Below are positions 42,688 to 52,231 of a DNA stretch of 54,846 nt, piece after piece. Where the stretch lies: positions 177,563 to 232,408 of the forward strand of contig NZ_QFWV02000009.1 of the NCBI RefSeq assembly GCF_003149475.2. The letters are read 5' to 3'. The stretch is from Oceaniradius stylonematis. Its GTDB lineage: Bacteria > Pseudomonadota > Alphaproteobacteria > Rhizobiales > Rhizobiaceae. The notes beneath the pieces are model-generated. The model was not told the origin of the DNA, searched no databases, and worked only from the letters and a program-made list of their open reading frames with translations. Position numbers and translations under genes: made by a program. The stretch's first letter is position 1. Each line of letters opens with the position of its first letter.

Positions 42688-43305
42688 AGTCTTTTGTCTG
42701 ACGACAAATGCTCGCCGGATGGGCCTTGTCGAGCGCCATCATGGCGGCCCGTTGAGATGGTTTTGGGTCCATCGAACGGTTCAACCGCCGTTTTCCGGTT
42801 GCGGCGCCCCTTGCGGTTCGATCGGCAGGCGCGCCATCCGGCCTAGCGCTCCAGCGCCGCCTCGATCCCGCGGGCCGAGCGGCGCGAGGCCTGTTCATGT
42901 TCATGATCCATCACAAGCCGGACGGCACGCTCGCACACTTCGGGGGAGAAGTTGTTCGTGGTCTTGCGCAGGATCGTCCTTCCCACTGTTGAGTTGGACC
43001 CTCCGGCAAATCCGGCGCGGTTCACCGTGTCCTCGACCGACGCAGGACCGGGTACCGATGTCGCGGCTTGTGCCCGGGGCTTATGCGGCGCTGGCTTTCT
43101 CGGCCTTTTTACGGGGAAGACACCCGAAACAAGGTGGCGGTGGGCAAACCTGGCGGTCTGGCGTTTTCCGATCAAAGGCAATAGTTACGATTGATCTGGT
43201 TTTTTAAATTGTATCAAATGGTCAACCCGGACGCGGCGTCGACGCACTTGAAGGCCGGTTCTCCCGAGATCGGGAAAGCAAATTGAAACAGAGGCAAAGC
43301 TTGAC
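42688..43305. other. Gap with IS3 debris before the GntR gene
   Basis: These 618 bp carry no intact gene. The IS3-type orfA fragment is at 42843-42971. The last 130 bp are AT-richer and should include the gntR promoter (for example the TTTTTTAAATTG stretch near 43,200). The rest shows nothing I can name. Confidence 0.5.
42843..42971 (-). pseudogene. IS3-family transposase orfA remnant
   Basis: The minus frame reads RKTTNNFSPEVCERAVRLVM followed by DHEHEQASR, which matches the first residues of IS3-family OrfA (normally MRKTTNKFSPEVRERAVRMV). The original ATG is now CTG, and similarity is lost after about 30 residues. It marks a past insertion at the left edge of the GntR island. Confidence 0.7.
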
Positions 43306-44073
43306 GTGAAGAATAAGGTCAGCCCTGAAAATACAAAGGTCACACACCATTTTGCGGTGCTGGAAGACGGTGGCGCCCCCCTATACGTCCAAATCGCCAG
43401 CGTGTTCAGACGGAAAATGCGTTCGGGCGAATGGCCTGTCGGAATGCAACTGCCAACGTTGGAGCAACTGGCACAGCAGCTGAACGTCGCCAGGGTAACG
43501 ATCCGCCAGGCCATGGATTTGCTCGAAGCCGAGCGATTGATATGGCGGCGACAGGGAAAAGGCACCTTCGTTACGGCGCATGCTCGCAGTCGGCACTGGC
43601 TTACCGTCGCTACCGACTGGAAGGAATTGGTCCGTCTAATCGAAGGAACAGAATCCAAACTCCTGGAGAGCAGGGACAGTGCCAATATGCCTCCTTTGGC
43701 CGGTGGAGAAGGCAGGTCGACCGGAAGCTACCGTTTCTTGAGAAAGCTTCACAGCTATGAGGGCGCGCCTCATCTCGTCTTGGAGATATTTCTCGACAAG
43801 GGCGTATATGAGATGGCCGAAGAGGAGTTCGACTCCCTGCCGATCATTCCGGTTATGAGCCGGTTGAACGGAATCGAGATCGGCAAGGCTCACCAGACGC
43901 TAACGGTGTCCGTCGCGGATCCTGAGATATCCCGGTACCTCAACATCGATGTCGGCGCCGCCACGGTTGAAGTCGTGCGATCGATCCAAGCCAAGAATGA
44001 AGATGTCATCTATTTTGGGCATTTGACCTACAGGGCCGACAGCTTCAGGCTTGAGATGGACCTGAAAAAGTAG
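43306..44073 (+). CDS. GntR/HutC-family regulator
   Basis: A 255-residue regulator with an N-terminal winged helix (APLYVQIASVFRRKMRSGEW, LPTLEQLAQQLNVARVTIRQ, RRQGKGTFVTAHA) and a C-terminal UTRA effector domain (about 90-250, including APHLVLEIFLDKGVYEMAEE and IDVGAATVEVVRSIQAKNED). The start is GTG 43306 with GAGG upstream at slightly long spacing. It precedes and probably controls the amine-catabolic genes and importer that follow on the same strand. Confidence 0.88.
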   Translation: MKNKVSPENTKVTHHFAVLEDGGAPLYVQIASVFRRKMRSGEWPVGMQLPTLEQLAQQLNVARVTIRQAMDLLEAERLIWRRQGKGTFVTAHARSRHWLTVATDWKELVRLIEGTESKLLESRDSANMPPLAGGEGRSTGSYRFLRKLHSYEGAPHLVLEIFLDKGVYEMAEEEFDSLPIIPVMSRLNGIEIGKAHQTLTVSVADPEISRYLNIDVGAATVEVVRSIQAKNEDVIYFGHLTYRADSFRLEMDLKK

Positions 44074-44136
44074 CGCAACTCGCTGCCAGCCCAATCCTTC
44101 GTCTCACCAGCCATTCTCTTCAGGTGTCCGGACGGC

Positions 44137-44163
44137 ACTGACGTCGCATCATGCGATGTCAGT
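44137..44163. promoter_or_regulatory. 27-bp near-perfect dyad downstream of gntR
   Basis: ACTGACGTCGCAT and ATGCGATGTCAGT are inverted around one base, matching at 12 of 13 positions. It lies 64 bp after the gntR stop and about 180 bp before the aminotransferase gene. It is a strong operator candidate; there is no T-tract, though it could also fold in RNA. Confidence 0.5.
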
Positions 44164-44223
44164 CACGCGCACCCAAAAAACCGTAGCGGCGCACGCAGGT
44201 CGCAACTTCCGAAATCACACGCT

Positions 44224-44279
44224 TGACTCTCACTCGATCAGGAGCGATTGTGTGACTAAAGGTCCTAATAAATAGGATC
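44224..44279 (+). promoter_or_regulatory. Candidate promoter and operator of the amine-catabolic operon
   Basis: TTGACT (44224-44229) and GATTGT (44247-44252) are 17 bp apart, a plausible -35/-10 with a weak -10. Just downstream is a dyad, TCCTA-n5-TAGGA, within GGTCCTAATAAATAGGATC (44261-44279), at a place where a bound GntR protein would block transcription. Confidence 0.4.
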
Positions 44280-44343
44280 AATAGGAGGATACGCAAACCC
44301 ATCCCGTTTGCTGTCTCCGCAACCCAGAACGAAGAGGGCTTTC

Positions 44344-45738
44344 ATGGCCGACGCTCACTCGAATTTGGACGCACTGAGGGAAGACGATGTATCCTCCTTG
44401 CTTCATCCTTTCACGAATGCGGTGGCCCATGGCCAGATTGGACCGGATGTCGTCGTGCGAGGTGAGGGCGCGCGGATCTATGACGACGCGGGTCGCGAAT
44501 ACATCGACGCCATGTCGGGGCTGTGGGCGATCGGGCTCGGCTATTCGGAAGAGCGCTTGATCAACGCCGCTACCGAGCAGCTCAAGAAACTTCCATATTA
44601 TCATACATTTGCACATAAATCGAACCCGGCAGCGATCAAGCTCGGGAAGGCTCTCCTTTCCATGCTGCCTGTCGAGATGTCCAAGGTGATCTACACCAAT
44701 TCGGGCTCTGAGGCGGTCGATACCGCGATCAAGCTCGCCTGGTACTACTGGAACGCCGCAGGCGAGCCGGAGCGTGTCAAGATCATATCGCGCAAGCGTG
44801 CCTATCACGGTTCGAACGTTGCTTCCGGAAGCGCGACAGGCCTTACCGTCATGCATGGGGGGTTCAATCTGCCTTTCAGCCAGATCTTGCATGCGGAGTG
44901 TCCGCATTTTTGGCGCTATGGAGAGAAAGGCGAGACGGAAGAGGAATTCTCGCAGCGCAAGGCCGACGAACTCGAGAAGCTCATCCTCGAAGCCGGGCCG
45001 ACGACGATTGCGGCCTTCATCGCGGAACCCGTCATGGGCGCCGGGGGGGTGATCGTTCCGCCCGAAGGCTATTTCGAGAAAATCCAGGCTGTGCTGGACC
45101 GTTATGGCATCCTGTTCATCTCGGACGAGGTGATATGCGGCTTCGGGCGCACCGGAAAGATGTTCGGGAGCGAGACATTCGGCATTCGTCCCGACATCAT
45201 GACCTTCGCCAAGCAATTGTCATCGGCTTACATGCCGATCGGTGCCGTGACCGTGACCGAAGAGCTGTACGAGAAGATTGCGTCGGCCAGCAATACGAGA
45301 GGTGTGTTCGGTCACGGTTACACCTATAGCGGCCATCCGGTCGCCTGCGCTGTCGCCCTGGAAGCGCTCACAATATATCAGGAGCGCGATGTTGTGGGCC
45401 ATGTTGCACAATCGGGCGCGTATTTTCAGCAGCGGCTGCGCGAGTTCGAAAGCCACCCGCTGGTTGGAGAGGTTCGCGGTGTCGGACTTATTGCGGCAGT
45501 CGAACTGGTTGCGGACAAACGGTCGAAGAAGCTGTTCGATCCGTTCGGCAAGGTCAATGGACGGTTCGCGAAGCTTGCCTATGAAAGGGGCCTGATTACC
45601 CGGGCGCTGCCTGCAAGCGATTCGCTTGGTCTTTGTCCTCCACTGTTCTGCACGAAGAGCGAACTGGACGAAATCGTCGACAAATTCGCGGACACGCTCG
45701 AGGCCGTGACCGAGTTCGCATCACGGGCAGGGCGCTGA
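44344..45738 (+). CDS. Class III PLP aminotransferase (omega-amine type)
   Basis: A 464-residue fold-type I transaminase. It has VIYTNSGSEAVDTAIKLAWY, YHGSNVASGSATGL, the PLP Asp261 in LFISDEVICGFGRTGKMFGS and the Schiff-base Lys290 in DIMTFAKQLSSAYMPIGAVT. It resembles omega-amino acid or polyamine:pyruvate transaminases and would turn a terminal amine into an aldehyde for the neighbouring dehydrogenase. ATG 44344 has a GAGGG site; the 12-codon upstream extension lacks one. It is the first gene of the operon. Confidence 0.9.
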   Translation: MADAHSNLDALREDDVSSLLHPFTNAVAHGQIGPDVVVRGEGARIYDDAGREYIDAMSGLWAIGLGYSEERLINAATEQLKKLPYYHTFAHKSNPAAIKLGKALLSMLPVEMSKVIYTNSGSEAVDTAIKLAWYYWNAAGEPERVKIISRKRAYHGSNVASGSATGLTVMHGGFNLPFSQILHAECPHFWRYGEKGETEEEFSQRKADELEKLILEAGPTTIAAFIAEPVMGAGGVIVPPEGYFEKIQAVLDRYGILFISDEVICGFGRTGKMFGSETFGIRPDIMTFAKQLSSAYMPIGAVTVTEELYEKIASASNTRGVFGHGYTYSGHPVACAVALEALTIYQERDVVGHVAQSGAYFQQRLREFESHPLVGEVRGVGLIAAVELVADKRSKKLFDPFGKVNGRFAKLAYERGLITRALPASDSLGLCPPLFCTKSELDEIVDKFADTLEAVTEFASRAGR

Positions 45739-45742
45739 ACGG

Positions 45743-47131
45743 ATGCAGCGGCGTACGAACCATACGAATGTCATCTTCATCTTTGCCGACCAACTCCGCG
45801 CCTCGTCGGTGGGATGTTACGGAGAAGAAGACGTCATAACACCGCGAATTGACGCGTTCTCACGTGAAGGTGTGATCTTCCCCGTCTGCGTCGCGTCTCC
45901 GTCCGTTTGCGGCCCCTATCGCGGATGCCTGATCAGCGGTCAGAATCCGCTATCGAACGGCGTGATCGCCAACGATGTCGCCCTGGAGGTGTCTCACAAG
46001 ACGTTGGGTGAATGCTTTCACGACGCGGGATACGACACGGCGTACATCGGCAAGTGGCACCTGGACGGCCCCGACCGCAAGGCACCTGTTCCGAACGAAC
46101 GCCGTCGCGGGTTCAGGCATTGGGCAGCCGCCAATTTCGAGCACAACTATCTTGAATCCAAATTCCATCGCTCGGAATCCGAACAGCTCGTCTGGAAAGG
46201 CTATGACGCCGAAGCGCAGATGGACGAGCTTCTGGACTATCTGGAAGGCCGCCCGAAAGAGAAGCCCTTCATCGCTGTCCTTTCCTGGGGGCCTCCGCAC
46301 AATCCCTACAAGATGGTCCCGCAGCGCTATCTGGACATGTACGACCCGGTCTCGATCAAAGCGCGTCCCAACTGCAGCGAAATACCGCGCGACGACCTAT
46401 GGGGATACTACGCCCAGATCACCTTTCTTGATGAGCAGTTCGGGCGGCTTCTCGATGAACTTTCCAGGCTTGGCCTGGAACAGGACACGCTTTTGGTTTT
46501 CACATCCGATCATGGCGACATGCACGGATCCCAGGGCGTCTACAAGAAAGGCTGGCCGTGGGACGAATCCATCCGCGTGCCCATGATCATGCGCTTACCG
46601 GGCAGACTCGTCGCTGGCAGCGCTGCGGGATTTACAATCAGCACCGTCGATATCATGCCCACGCTGCTGGGGTTTTGCGGCATCGGCATTCCCAAAGAGG
46701 TCCAGGGCGTCGACTGCTCCGGCGCGCTTGTGGGCACGGCGGCGTTCGGTCCGCAATCGGCATTCATAACCAATCCATGCCCGACCACAGTGCTCGATTC
46801 CAGGGGCGAAGACATGCTTCCCACGTTCCGGGGGCGGCGCATGGAATATCGCGGGGTGCGGACAATGCGGCATACCTACATCGAGACGATCGACGGGCCG
46901 TGGCTGCTTTATGACAACCTGGTCGACCCGTACCAACTGACCAACCTGATCGACGATCCGGATCATAATGCCGTCCGCAAGAGCCTGGCAGCGGCCACGC
47001 GCGCGCACATGAAGGCGATTGGCGACGAGTTTCTGCCCAAGGAAGAATACTACAGGCGTTTTGGCGTTCAGGTGGACGAGCGCGGCGTACTCCGCAATCT
47101 GGTCGTGAACCCCTATCCGGCGTTTGCGTGA
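45743..47131 (+). CDS. Sulfatase-family hydrolase, cytoplasmic
   Basis: A 462-residue alkaline phosphatase-superfamily enzyme. The metal site starts FIFADQLRASSVGCYG (Asp16-Gln17). The formylglycine core is Cys56-Gly-Pro-Tyr-Arg60, a CxPxR motif with Tyr where Ser or Ala is usual. GKWHLDGPDR and FTSDHGDMHGSQGVYKKGWP supply the other active-site residues. There is no signal peptide, so it acts in the cytoplasm after import. It may cleave a sulfate ester, or a phosphonate or phosphate ester as some relatives do. It begins 4 bp after the aminotransferase stop and 10 bp before the aldehyde dehydrogenase. Confidence 0.85.
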   Translation: MQRRTNHTNVIFIFADQLRASSVGCYGEEDVITPRIDAFSREGVIFPVCVASPSVCGPYRGCLISGQNPLSNGVIANDVALEVSHKTLGECFHDAGYDTAYIGKWHLDGPDRKAPVPNERRRGFRHWAAANFEHNYLESKFHRSESEQLVWKGYDAEAQMDELLDYLEGRPKEKPFIAVLSWGPPHNPYKMVPQRYLDMYDPVSIKARPNCSEIPRDDLWGYYAQITFLDEQFGRLLDELSRLGLEQDTLLVFTSDHGDMHGSQGVYKKGWPWDESIRVPMIMRLPGRLVAGSAAGFTISTVDIMPTLLGFCGIGIPKEVQGVDCSGALVGTAAFGPQSAFITNPCPTTVLDSRGEDMLPTFRGRRMEYRGVRTMRHTYIETIDGPWLLYDNLVDPYQLTNLIDDPDHNAVRKSLAAATRAHMKAIGDEFLPKEEYYRRFGVQVDERGVLRNLVVNPYPAFA

Positions 47132-47141
47132 GGACCCGTTG

Positions 47142-48572
47142 ATGTTCGACAACCTGTCCCTTTTTATCGATGGTGAGTGGATCAAGGAAGGTCGCCGCAC
47201 GGAGGACCTGATCGATCCGGCGACCGAGGCAGTTCTCGGGCAGGTTCCTCACGCGACCGCCGAGGATCTCGATCGCGCGGCGAAGGCAGCTCACCGGGCA
47301 TTCCTGACCTGGAAGAATGTATCGGCGCTCGAACGTGCCCGGATCATCAGCGGCGCGGCGGCTCTCATGCGCGCACGCCTTGACGCAATCGCCTGGAACC
47401 TGACGCTGGAATCGGGCAAACCCATCCGCGAAGCCCGCACCGAGGTAATGTTCGCCGCCGATATACTCGATTGGTATGCGGAGGAGGGCAAGCGGGCTTA
47501 CGGGCGGCAAATCCCGTCCCGACTGCCCGGCGCCATGCAGGTCGTCTTGAAGGAGCCGGTTGGCCCCTGCGCTTCCTTCGCGGCATGGAATGTGCCCGCC
47601 ACAACGCCATGTCGCAAGATTGGCGGCGCGCTTGCCGCCGGCTGTACTCTGGTCTTGAAACCATCCGAGGAAACGCCAGCCACCGCACTGGCGATCGCCA
47701 AGGCTTTTGAAGACGCCGGTTTGCCGGCAGGTGTTCTGAACATCGTATTTGGCGTTCCTGCCGAGATTTCGAGCCAGCTAATCGCCACCGCGGAGATCAG
47801 GAAGGTGTCGTTCACCGGGTCTACCGAGGTGGGCAAACACCTCGCACGTCTCGCCGCCGATCGGGTGTTGCGGATAACGCTGGAATTGGGCGGTCACGCG
47901 CCTGTCATTGTCGCGGAAGACGCTGACGTGGAAAAAGCGGCGAAATCGGTTGCAACGAACAAATATCGCAACGCCGGCCAAATCTGCATCTCTCCGAGCC
48001 GGTTCTTCGTGCACGACCGGGTGCATGACAGTTTCGTCCGGCATTTCACCGAAATTTCGGCGGCTCTGCAGGTCAAGCCCGGGATCGACGAAGACAGCGA
48101 CATCGGCGCATTGGCGAACAAGCGCCGTCTCGATGCCATGGAAGCGTTTGTCGAGGATGCGACGTCCAAGGGTGCGACTATCGAATGCGGCGGACGCCGC
48201 CTCGGCAATCTGGGCTTTTTCTTTCCTCCCACGGTTCTGAGCGACGTTCCCGATACGGCCAGCGCGATGACCGAGGAGATATTCGGTCCGGTCGTTCCCA
48301 TACAACGGTTCGATACGCTGGACGGGGTGATCGAGAAGGCAAACGCATTGCCATACGGATTGGCCGCCTACGCCTATACGTCATCGCAAAAGACAGCCGC
48401 CGAGATTTCGTCGCGCATCGAGACGGGAATGCTCGGCATCAATCATACCGTTGTTTTCACTCCAGAAACCCCGTTCGGCGGGGTGAAGGAAAGCGGTTAT
48501 GGAAGTGAGGGGGGCATCGAGGGTCTGGAGGCCTATCTCACCCCGAAGCTCGTTTCTCAGTTGGCTTGGTGA
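47142..48572 (+). CDS. Aldehyde dehydrogenase (NAD(P)-dependent)
   Basis: A 476-residue ALDH-superfamily enzyme: FAAWNVPATTPCRKIGGALA (cofactor site), KVSFTGSTEVGKHLARLAAD, the general-base Glu in LELGGHAPVIVAEDADVEKA, the nucleophile Cys in YRNAGQICISPSRFFV, and EEIFGPVVPIQRF. It most resembles succinate-semialdehyde or aminobutyraldehyde types and would oxidise the aldehyde made by the transaminase. ATG 47142 is preceded by GAGGA. It follows the sulfatase gene by 10 bp. Confidence 0.9.
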   Translation: MFDNLSLFIDGEWIKEGRRTEDLIDPATEAVLGQVPHATAEDLDRAAKAAHRAFLTWKNVSALERARIISGAAALMRARLDAIAWNLTLESGKPIREARTEVMFAADILDWYAEEGKRAYGRQIPSRLPGAMQVVLKEPVGPCASFAAWNVPATTPCRKIGGALAAGCTLVLKPSEETPATALAIAKAFEDAGLPAGVLNIVFGVPAEISSQLIATAEIRKVSFTGSTEVGKHLARLAADRVLRITLELGGHAPVIVAEDADVEKAAKSVATNKYRNAGQICISPSRFFVHDRVHDSFVRHFTEISAALQVKPGIDEDSDIGALANKRRLDAMEAFVEDATSKGATIECGGRRLGNLGFFFPPTVLSDVPDTASAMTEEIFGPVVPIQRFDTLDGVIEKANALPYGLAAYAYTSSQKTAAEISSRIETGMLGINHTVVFTPETPFGGVKESGYGSEGGIEGLEAYLTPKLVSQLAW

Positions 48573-48578
48573 ACCGCG

Positions 48579-49640
48579 ATGAAGGTGTTTTACGACGAGA
48601 GGCAGCGACTACACGATCCGCAAATTCAGTTTTTTGCCGGCAAGCTGCAGTTGGCGCCGGAGCATCCTTCGCGCACACGAAGATTGCTGAACGCCGCGCT
48701 CGAAAGCGGCTTCGTTCAAGCCCAGCCGGCGGACCTCGGCTGGGATCCGATCTTGAAAATCCACGATGCCGGCTACATCGCCTTTCTCAAAGCAGCGTCC
48801 TTGCTTTGGAGCAAACTGGACGATGCCGGGCCGGAGTGCGTTCCCCATATTCATCCTGTTCGCTATGGCAGAACACGGCCCAGGGGAATTCTCGGGCTTG
48901 CCGGTTACTACATGAACGGCACCAATTGCCCTATCGGTCCTCACACGGTTGAAGCCGCCTACTGGAGCGCGCAAGCCGCACTCGCCGGTGCTGATCAGAT
49001 CATCGCCGGAGAAGCGCTTTGTTATGCGCTCTGCCGTCCTCCCGGGCACCATGCGCACAGCGATCTGGCAGGCGGCTTCTGCTTTCTCAACAACGCCGCC
49101 ATCGCCGCGCAACGGCTGCTCGACCGCTACGAGCGCGTTGCGATCATCGATGTCGATGTGCACCACGGCAACGGAACGCAGGAGATATTTTACTCCAGAG
49201 ACGATGTCTTTTGCGGTTCCGTCCACGCCGACCCGAGCGACTTTTATCCTTTCTATCAGGGTTACGCCGATGAGGAGGGAGAGGGCGAGGGGTTCGGCTG
49301 GAACATGAACCTGCCGCTGCCGCACGGCTCCGGCGACGAGAAGGTCGTAGGCGCGGTGCAGCGTTTGTGCGCCCGCGCCCGAGAGCTGGACTGCCAGGTG
49401 ATCGTCGTCGCCCTGGGTCTGGACGCCTTCGAATTGGACCCAATGGGCAAGTTCCGCGTCACCACGCCCGCCTTCGAGGACATGGCGCGTGCATTTCAGC
49501 ATTGCGAAATGCCGGTGCTGCTGGTGCAGGAGGGCGGGTACGACGGACCTCATCTCGGCGAAAATCTCAGGTCTTTCCTGAGGCCCTTCGCAACAACGAA
49601 CGTTTCGGGAGAAGCGCGCATATCGACTGCCCAGCACTAA
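48579..49640 (+). CDS. Acetylpolyamine amidohydrolase-like (histone deacetylase family)
   Basis: A 353-residue zinc deacetylase of the class II HDAC/APAH fold. The opening MKVFYDERQ is typical of bacterial APAH. Catalytic His157-His158 lie in RPPGHHAHSD, zinc ligands Asp193 and His195 in IDVDVHHGNGTQ and Asp282 in ALGLDAFELDP, and the transition-state Tyr321 in QEGGYDG. These positions line up with those of Mycoplana APAH. It should remove an acyl group from an amine. A free amine is what the transaminase upstream needs, so it likely acts first in the pathway. Confidence 0.9.
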   Translation: MKVFYDERQRLHDPQIQFFAGKLQLAPEHPSRTRRLLNAALESGFVQAQPADLGWDPILKIHDAGYIAFLKAASLLWSKLDDAGPECVPHIHPVRYGRTRPRGILGLAGYYMNGTNCPIGPHTVEAAYWSAQAALAGADQIIAGEALCYALCRPPGHHAHSDLAGGFCFLNNAAIAAQRLLDRYERVAIIDVDVHHGNGTQEIFYSRDDVFCGSVHADPSDFYPFYQGYADEEGEGEGFGWNMNLPLPHGSGDEKVVGAVQRLCARARELDCQVIVVALGLDAFELDPMGKFRVTTPAFEDMARAFQHCEMPVLLVQEGGYDGPHLGENLRSFLRPFATTNVSGEARISTAQH

Positions 49641-49673
49641 GCAACTTAGTCACAAACAGGGAGTGTTAAGACC

Positions 49674-51245
49674 ATGGGAAAAAGAATGTTTTCGGCGCTT
49701 GTCGGTGTCGCGCTACTTGCGATGTCATCCAGTGCATCTTTGGCCCAGGCCGCCGATCAGCGTCTCTCCATGGCGATCAATCCGGAGCCCGCGACGTTGA
49801 TACTGGGGTTGAATCTGCAGGCGCCGACGCAGACGATCGGGGGGAAGATCTACGAGGGCCTGATCGTTTTCGACAAGGCGCTCGACCCTCAGCCGAGCCT
49901 TGCGGAATCATGGGAGATCTCGGCGGACGGCAAGACCTACACCTTCAATCTGCAGGAAAACGTCAAATGGCATGACGGCGCGCCGTTCTCCTCGGCCGAT
50001 GTTGCGTTTTCGCTCGGCACGATGTTGCCGCAGACGCATCCGATCGCCCGGACCACCCTGGCCGTTATCGACACGATTGAAACGCCCGACGACGACACGG
50101 TGGTGATCACCCTCAAGAACCCCTTCAACGCCTTCCTCACTGCCTTGGCGATGAACACGGCACCCATGATGCCCAAGCACATTTACGAGGGCACGGATTA
50201 CGCCGCCAATCCGGCAAACGAAACGCCGATCGGCACCGGGCCTTTCAAGCTGAAGGAGTGGAAGAAGGGCGAATACATCCTTCTTGAGCGCAATTCCGAC
50301 TACTGGCAGGCGGACCGTCCCCATCTCGACGAAATCCTGTTCCGCGTCATTCCCGACGAAGCGGCGCGGTCCATCGCGCTCGAGAACGGCGACGTGCAGG
50401 TCACCAGCTTCAGTGACATCGAGTATGTCGATGTCGAGCGTTTCCGCAGCAACGACAATTTCGAAGTCACATATGAGGGCTACGAGTTCTTCTCGCCGCT
50501 CATGTGGATCGAAATCAACCATCGCGTCGGTCCGCTCGGCGACAAGCGTTATCGGCAGGCATTGATGTATGCGCTCGATCGCAATTTCATCGCGGACGCG
50601 ATCTGGTTCGGTTCGGCAAAGCCTGCGACCGGCCCGATCTCCTCGACGATGAAATACTACAGCGCGGACGTTCCTGAATACCCTTATGATCCGGCGAAAG
50701 CGGAGCAATTGCTCGATGAAATGGGCTTGACCCCCGATGCATCGGGCGTGCGCCATCGCGTGAAACTGCTGGGCTTGCCCTACGGAACCACGTTCGTGCG
50801 CACCGGCGAGTACATCAAGCAGGCGCTGAGCAAGGTCGGTATCGAGGTCACGCTCGAATCGGTCGATCGCGGAACCTGGGCGCAGCGCGTCGCTGCGTGG
50901 GATTACGAGTTGACACTCGATTTCGTCTATCAACTCGGCCACCCGGCGATCGGCATTCACCGGACCTACTCTTCGTCCAACATCCGCAACGTGCTTTTCT
51001 CCAATACGATGGGCTATTCCAATCCCGAGGTCGACACGTTGTTCGACGAAGCGACGGTCGAAACCGATCAGGCTCGACTGCAGGAGACCTATACCAAGGC
51101 TCAGCAGGTCCTCGTGGACGACGTGCCGCTTGCCTGGCTCATCGAGATCAAGTTTCCCACGATTCATGCCAAGACTGTCGAAGGTCTCGTCACAACCGCC
51201 CATGGCGTCAATGGCAGCTTCGCAGACGTGCAGATCGCGGAATAG
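49674..51245 (+). CDS. ABC transporter substrate-binding protein, peptide/opine family 5
   Basis: A 523-residue periplasmic binding protein with signal peptide KRMFSALVGVALLAMSSSAS through AQA, likely cut before ADQR. SBP_bac_5 features are TQTIGGKIYEGLIVFDKALD, SWEISADGKTYTFNLQENVK and WHDGAPFSSADVAFSLGTML. This class binds peptides but also opines, polyamine conjugates and other amines, which fits the enzymes upstream. A purine-rich GGGAG site precedes the ATG. It leads the importer genes. Confidence 0.92.
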   Translation: MGKRMFSALVGVALLAMSSSASLAQAADQRLSMAINPEPATLILGLNLQAPTQTIGGKIYEGLIVFDKALDPQPSLAESWEISADGKTYTFNLQENVKWHDGAPFSSADVAFSLGTMLPQTHPIARTTLAVIDTIETPDDDTVVITLKNPFNAFLTALAMNTAPMMPKHIYEGTDYAANPANETPIGTGPFKLKEWKKGEYILLERNSDYWQADRPHLDEILFRVIPDEAARSIALENGDVQVTSFSDIEYVDVERFRSNDNFEVTYEGYEFFSPLMWIEINHRVGPLGDKRYRQALMYALDRNFIADAIWFGSAKPATGPISSTMKYYSADVPEYPYDPAKAEQLLDEMGLTPDASGVRHRVKLLGLPYGTTFVRTGEYIKQALSKVGIEVTLESVDRGTWAQRVAAWDYELTLDFVYQLGHPAIGIHRTYSSSNIRNVLFSNTMGYSNPEVDTLFDEATVETDQARLQETYTKAQQVLVDDVPLAWLIEIKFPTIHAKTVEGLVTTAHGVNGSFADVQIAE

Positions 51246-51256
51246 TCTGCCAGGCG

Positions 51257-52231
51257 ATGCGGACAGCAATCTCAACGTTACGGCTGCTTTCACAGGCATT
51301 GCTGATCATCCTTGCCGTCAGCCTGATCAACTTCGCATTGGTCAGGCTGGCGCCCGGGGACCCGGCATCCGTGCTGGCGGGCCAATCGGGCGCAGCCGAC
51401 GAACTGTACCTTGCCCAATTGCGCGAGCAATTCGGCCTCGACCAGCCGATCCTCGTTCAATTGGGAAAGTACTATCTTCAGTTGCTGCAATTCGATCTGG
51501 GCTATTCCTACCGGCAGCAATTGCCGGTGGTCAATCTGATTGCCGAGCGGCTTCCCAACACATTGCTGTTGACGCTGAGTGCGTTTGCGATCGCCTTGAT
51601 ATTGGGCGTCGCATTCGGGGTTGCAGCCGCGCTCAATCGAGACAACTGGATCGACACCGCGGTGGGGACGGCGGCAATGGTGCTTTATGCCAGTCCAGTC
51701 TTCTTCACCGGACTGATGCTGATCTTGGTGTTCTCGGTCTTTCTCGGATGGTTTCCGGCATTTGGCAGCGAAACGATAGGAGCCGATTACGGCTTTATCG
51801 GGCAGGTTGCTGACCGGTTGAAATATCTCGTGCTGCCCGCGGTGACGTTGTCGCTTCTCTACGCGGCGACCTACACGCGGCTGACAAGAACGGCGATGCT
51901 GGACGTATTGCAGATGGATTACGTGAAGCTGGCGCGGGCCAAGGGTTTGCCGCCCTTCCGCATCGTCGGCGCGCATGTGTTGCGCAACGCCCTTCTGCCG
52001 GTCATCACCATCGCGGGCATGCAGGCCGGCCATTTGGTCGGTGGCGCCGTCGTGGTCGAAACCGTCTTTGCCTGGCCCGGCATCGGGCGGCTGGCGTTCG
52101 ATGCGCTCTTGCAGAGGGACTATCCGGTATTGATGGGTGTCTTTCTCATCAGCTCGATCATGGTCGTGTTCTTCAACATCATAACCGATCTTGCCTACAA
52201 GGTTTTCGATCCAACGATGGAGGTCTCGTGA
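51257..52231 (+). CDS. ABC transporter permease, DppB type
   Basis: A 324-residue inner-membrane permease with six helices. It has LINFALVRLAPGDPASVLAG and LREQFGLDQPILVQLGKYYL near the N-terminus, the EAA-type loop DYVKLARAKGLPPFRIVGAH followed by VLRNALLPVITIAGMQAGHL, and GGAVVVETVFAWPGIGRLAF. ATG 51257 is chosen; the longer frame overlaps the binding-protein gene. Its stop overlaps the next start (GTGA). Confidence 0.92.
   Translation: MRTAISTLRLLSQALLIILAVSLINFALVRLAPGDPASVLAGQSGAADELYLAQLREQFGLDQPILVQLGKYYLQLLQFDLGYSYRQQLPVVNLIAERLPNTLLLTLSAFAIALILGVAFGVAAALNRDNWIDTAVGTAAMVLYASPVFFTGLMLILVFSVFLGWFPAFGSETIGADYGFIGQVADRLKYLVLPAVTLSLLYAATYTRLTRTAMLDVLQMDYVKLARAKGLPPFRIVGAHVLRNALLPVITIAGMQAGHLVGGAVVVETVFAWPGIGRLAFDALLQRDYPVLMGVFLISSIMVVFFNIITDLAYKVFDPTMEVS

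Noticed and set aside
42605-42904. Minus-strand frame next to the IS3 fragment as a second transposase piece
   Set aside because: I could not match it to any transposase sequence; most of it is antisense to the oxidase tail or non-coding.
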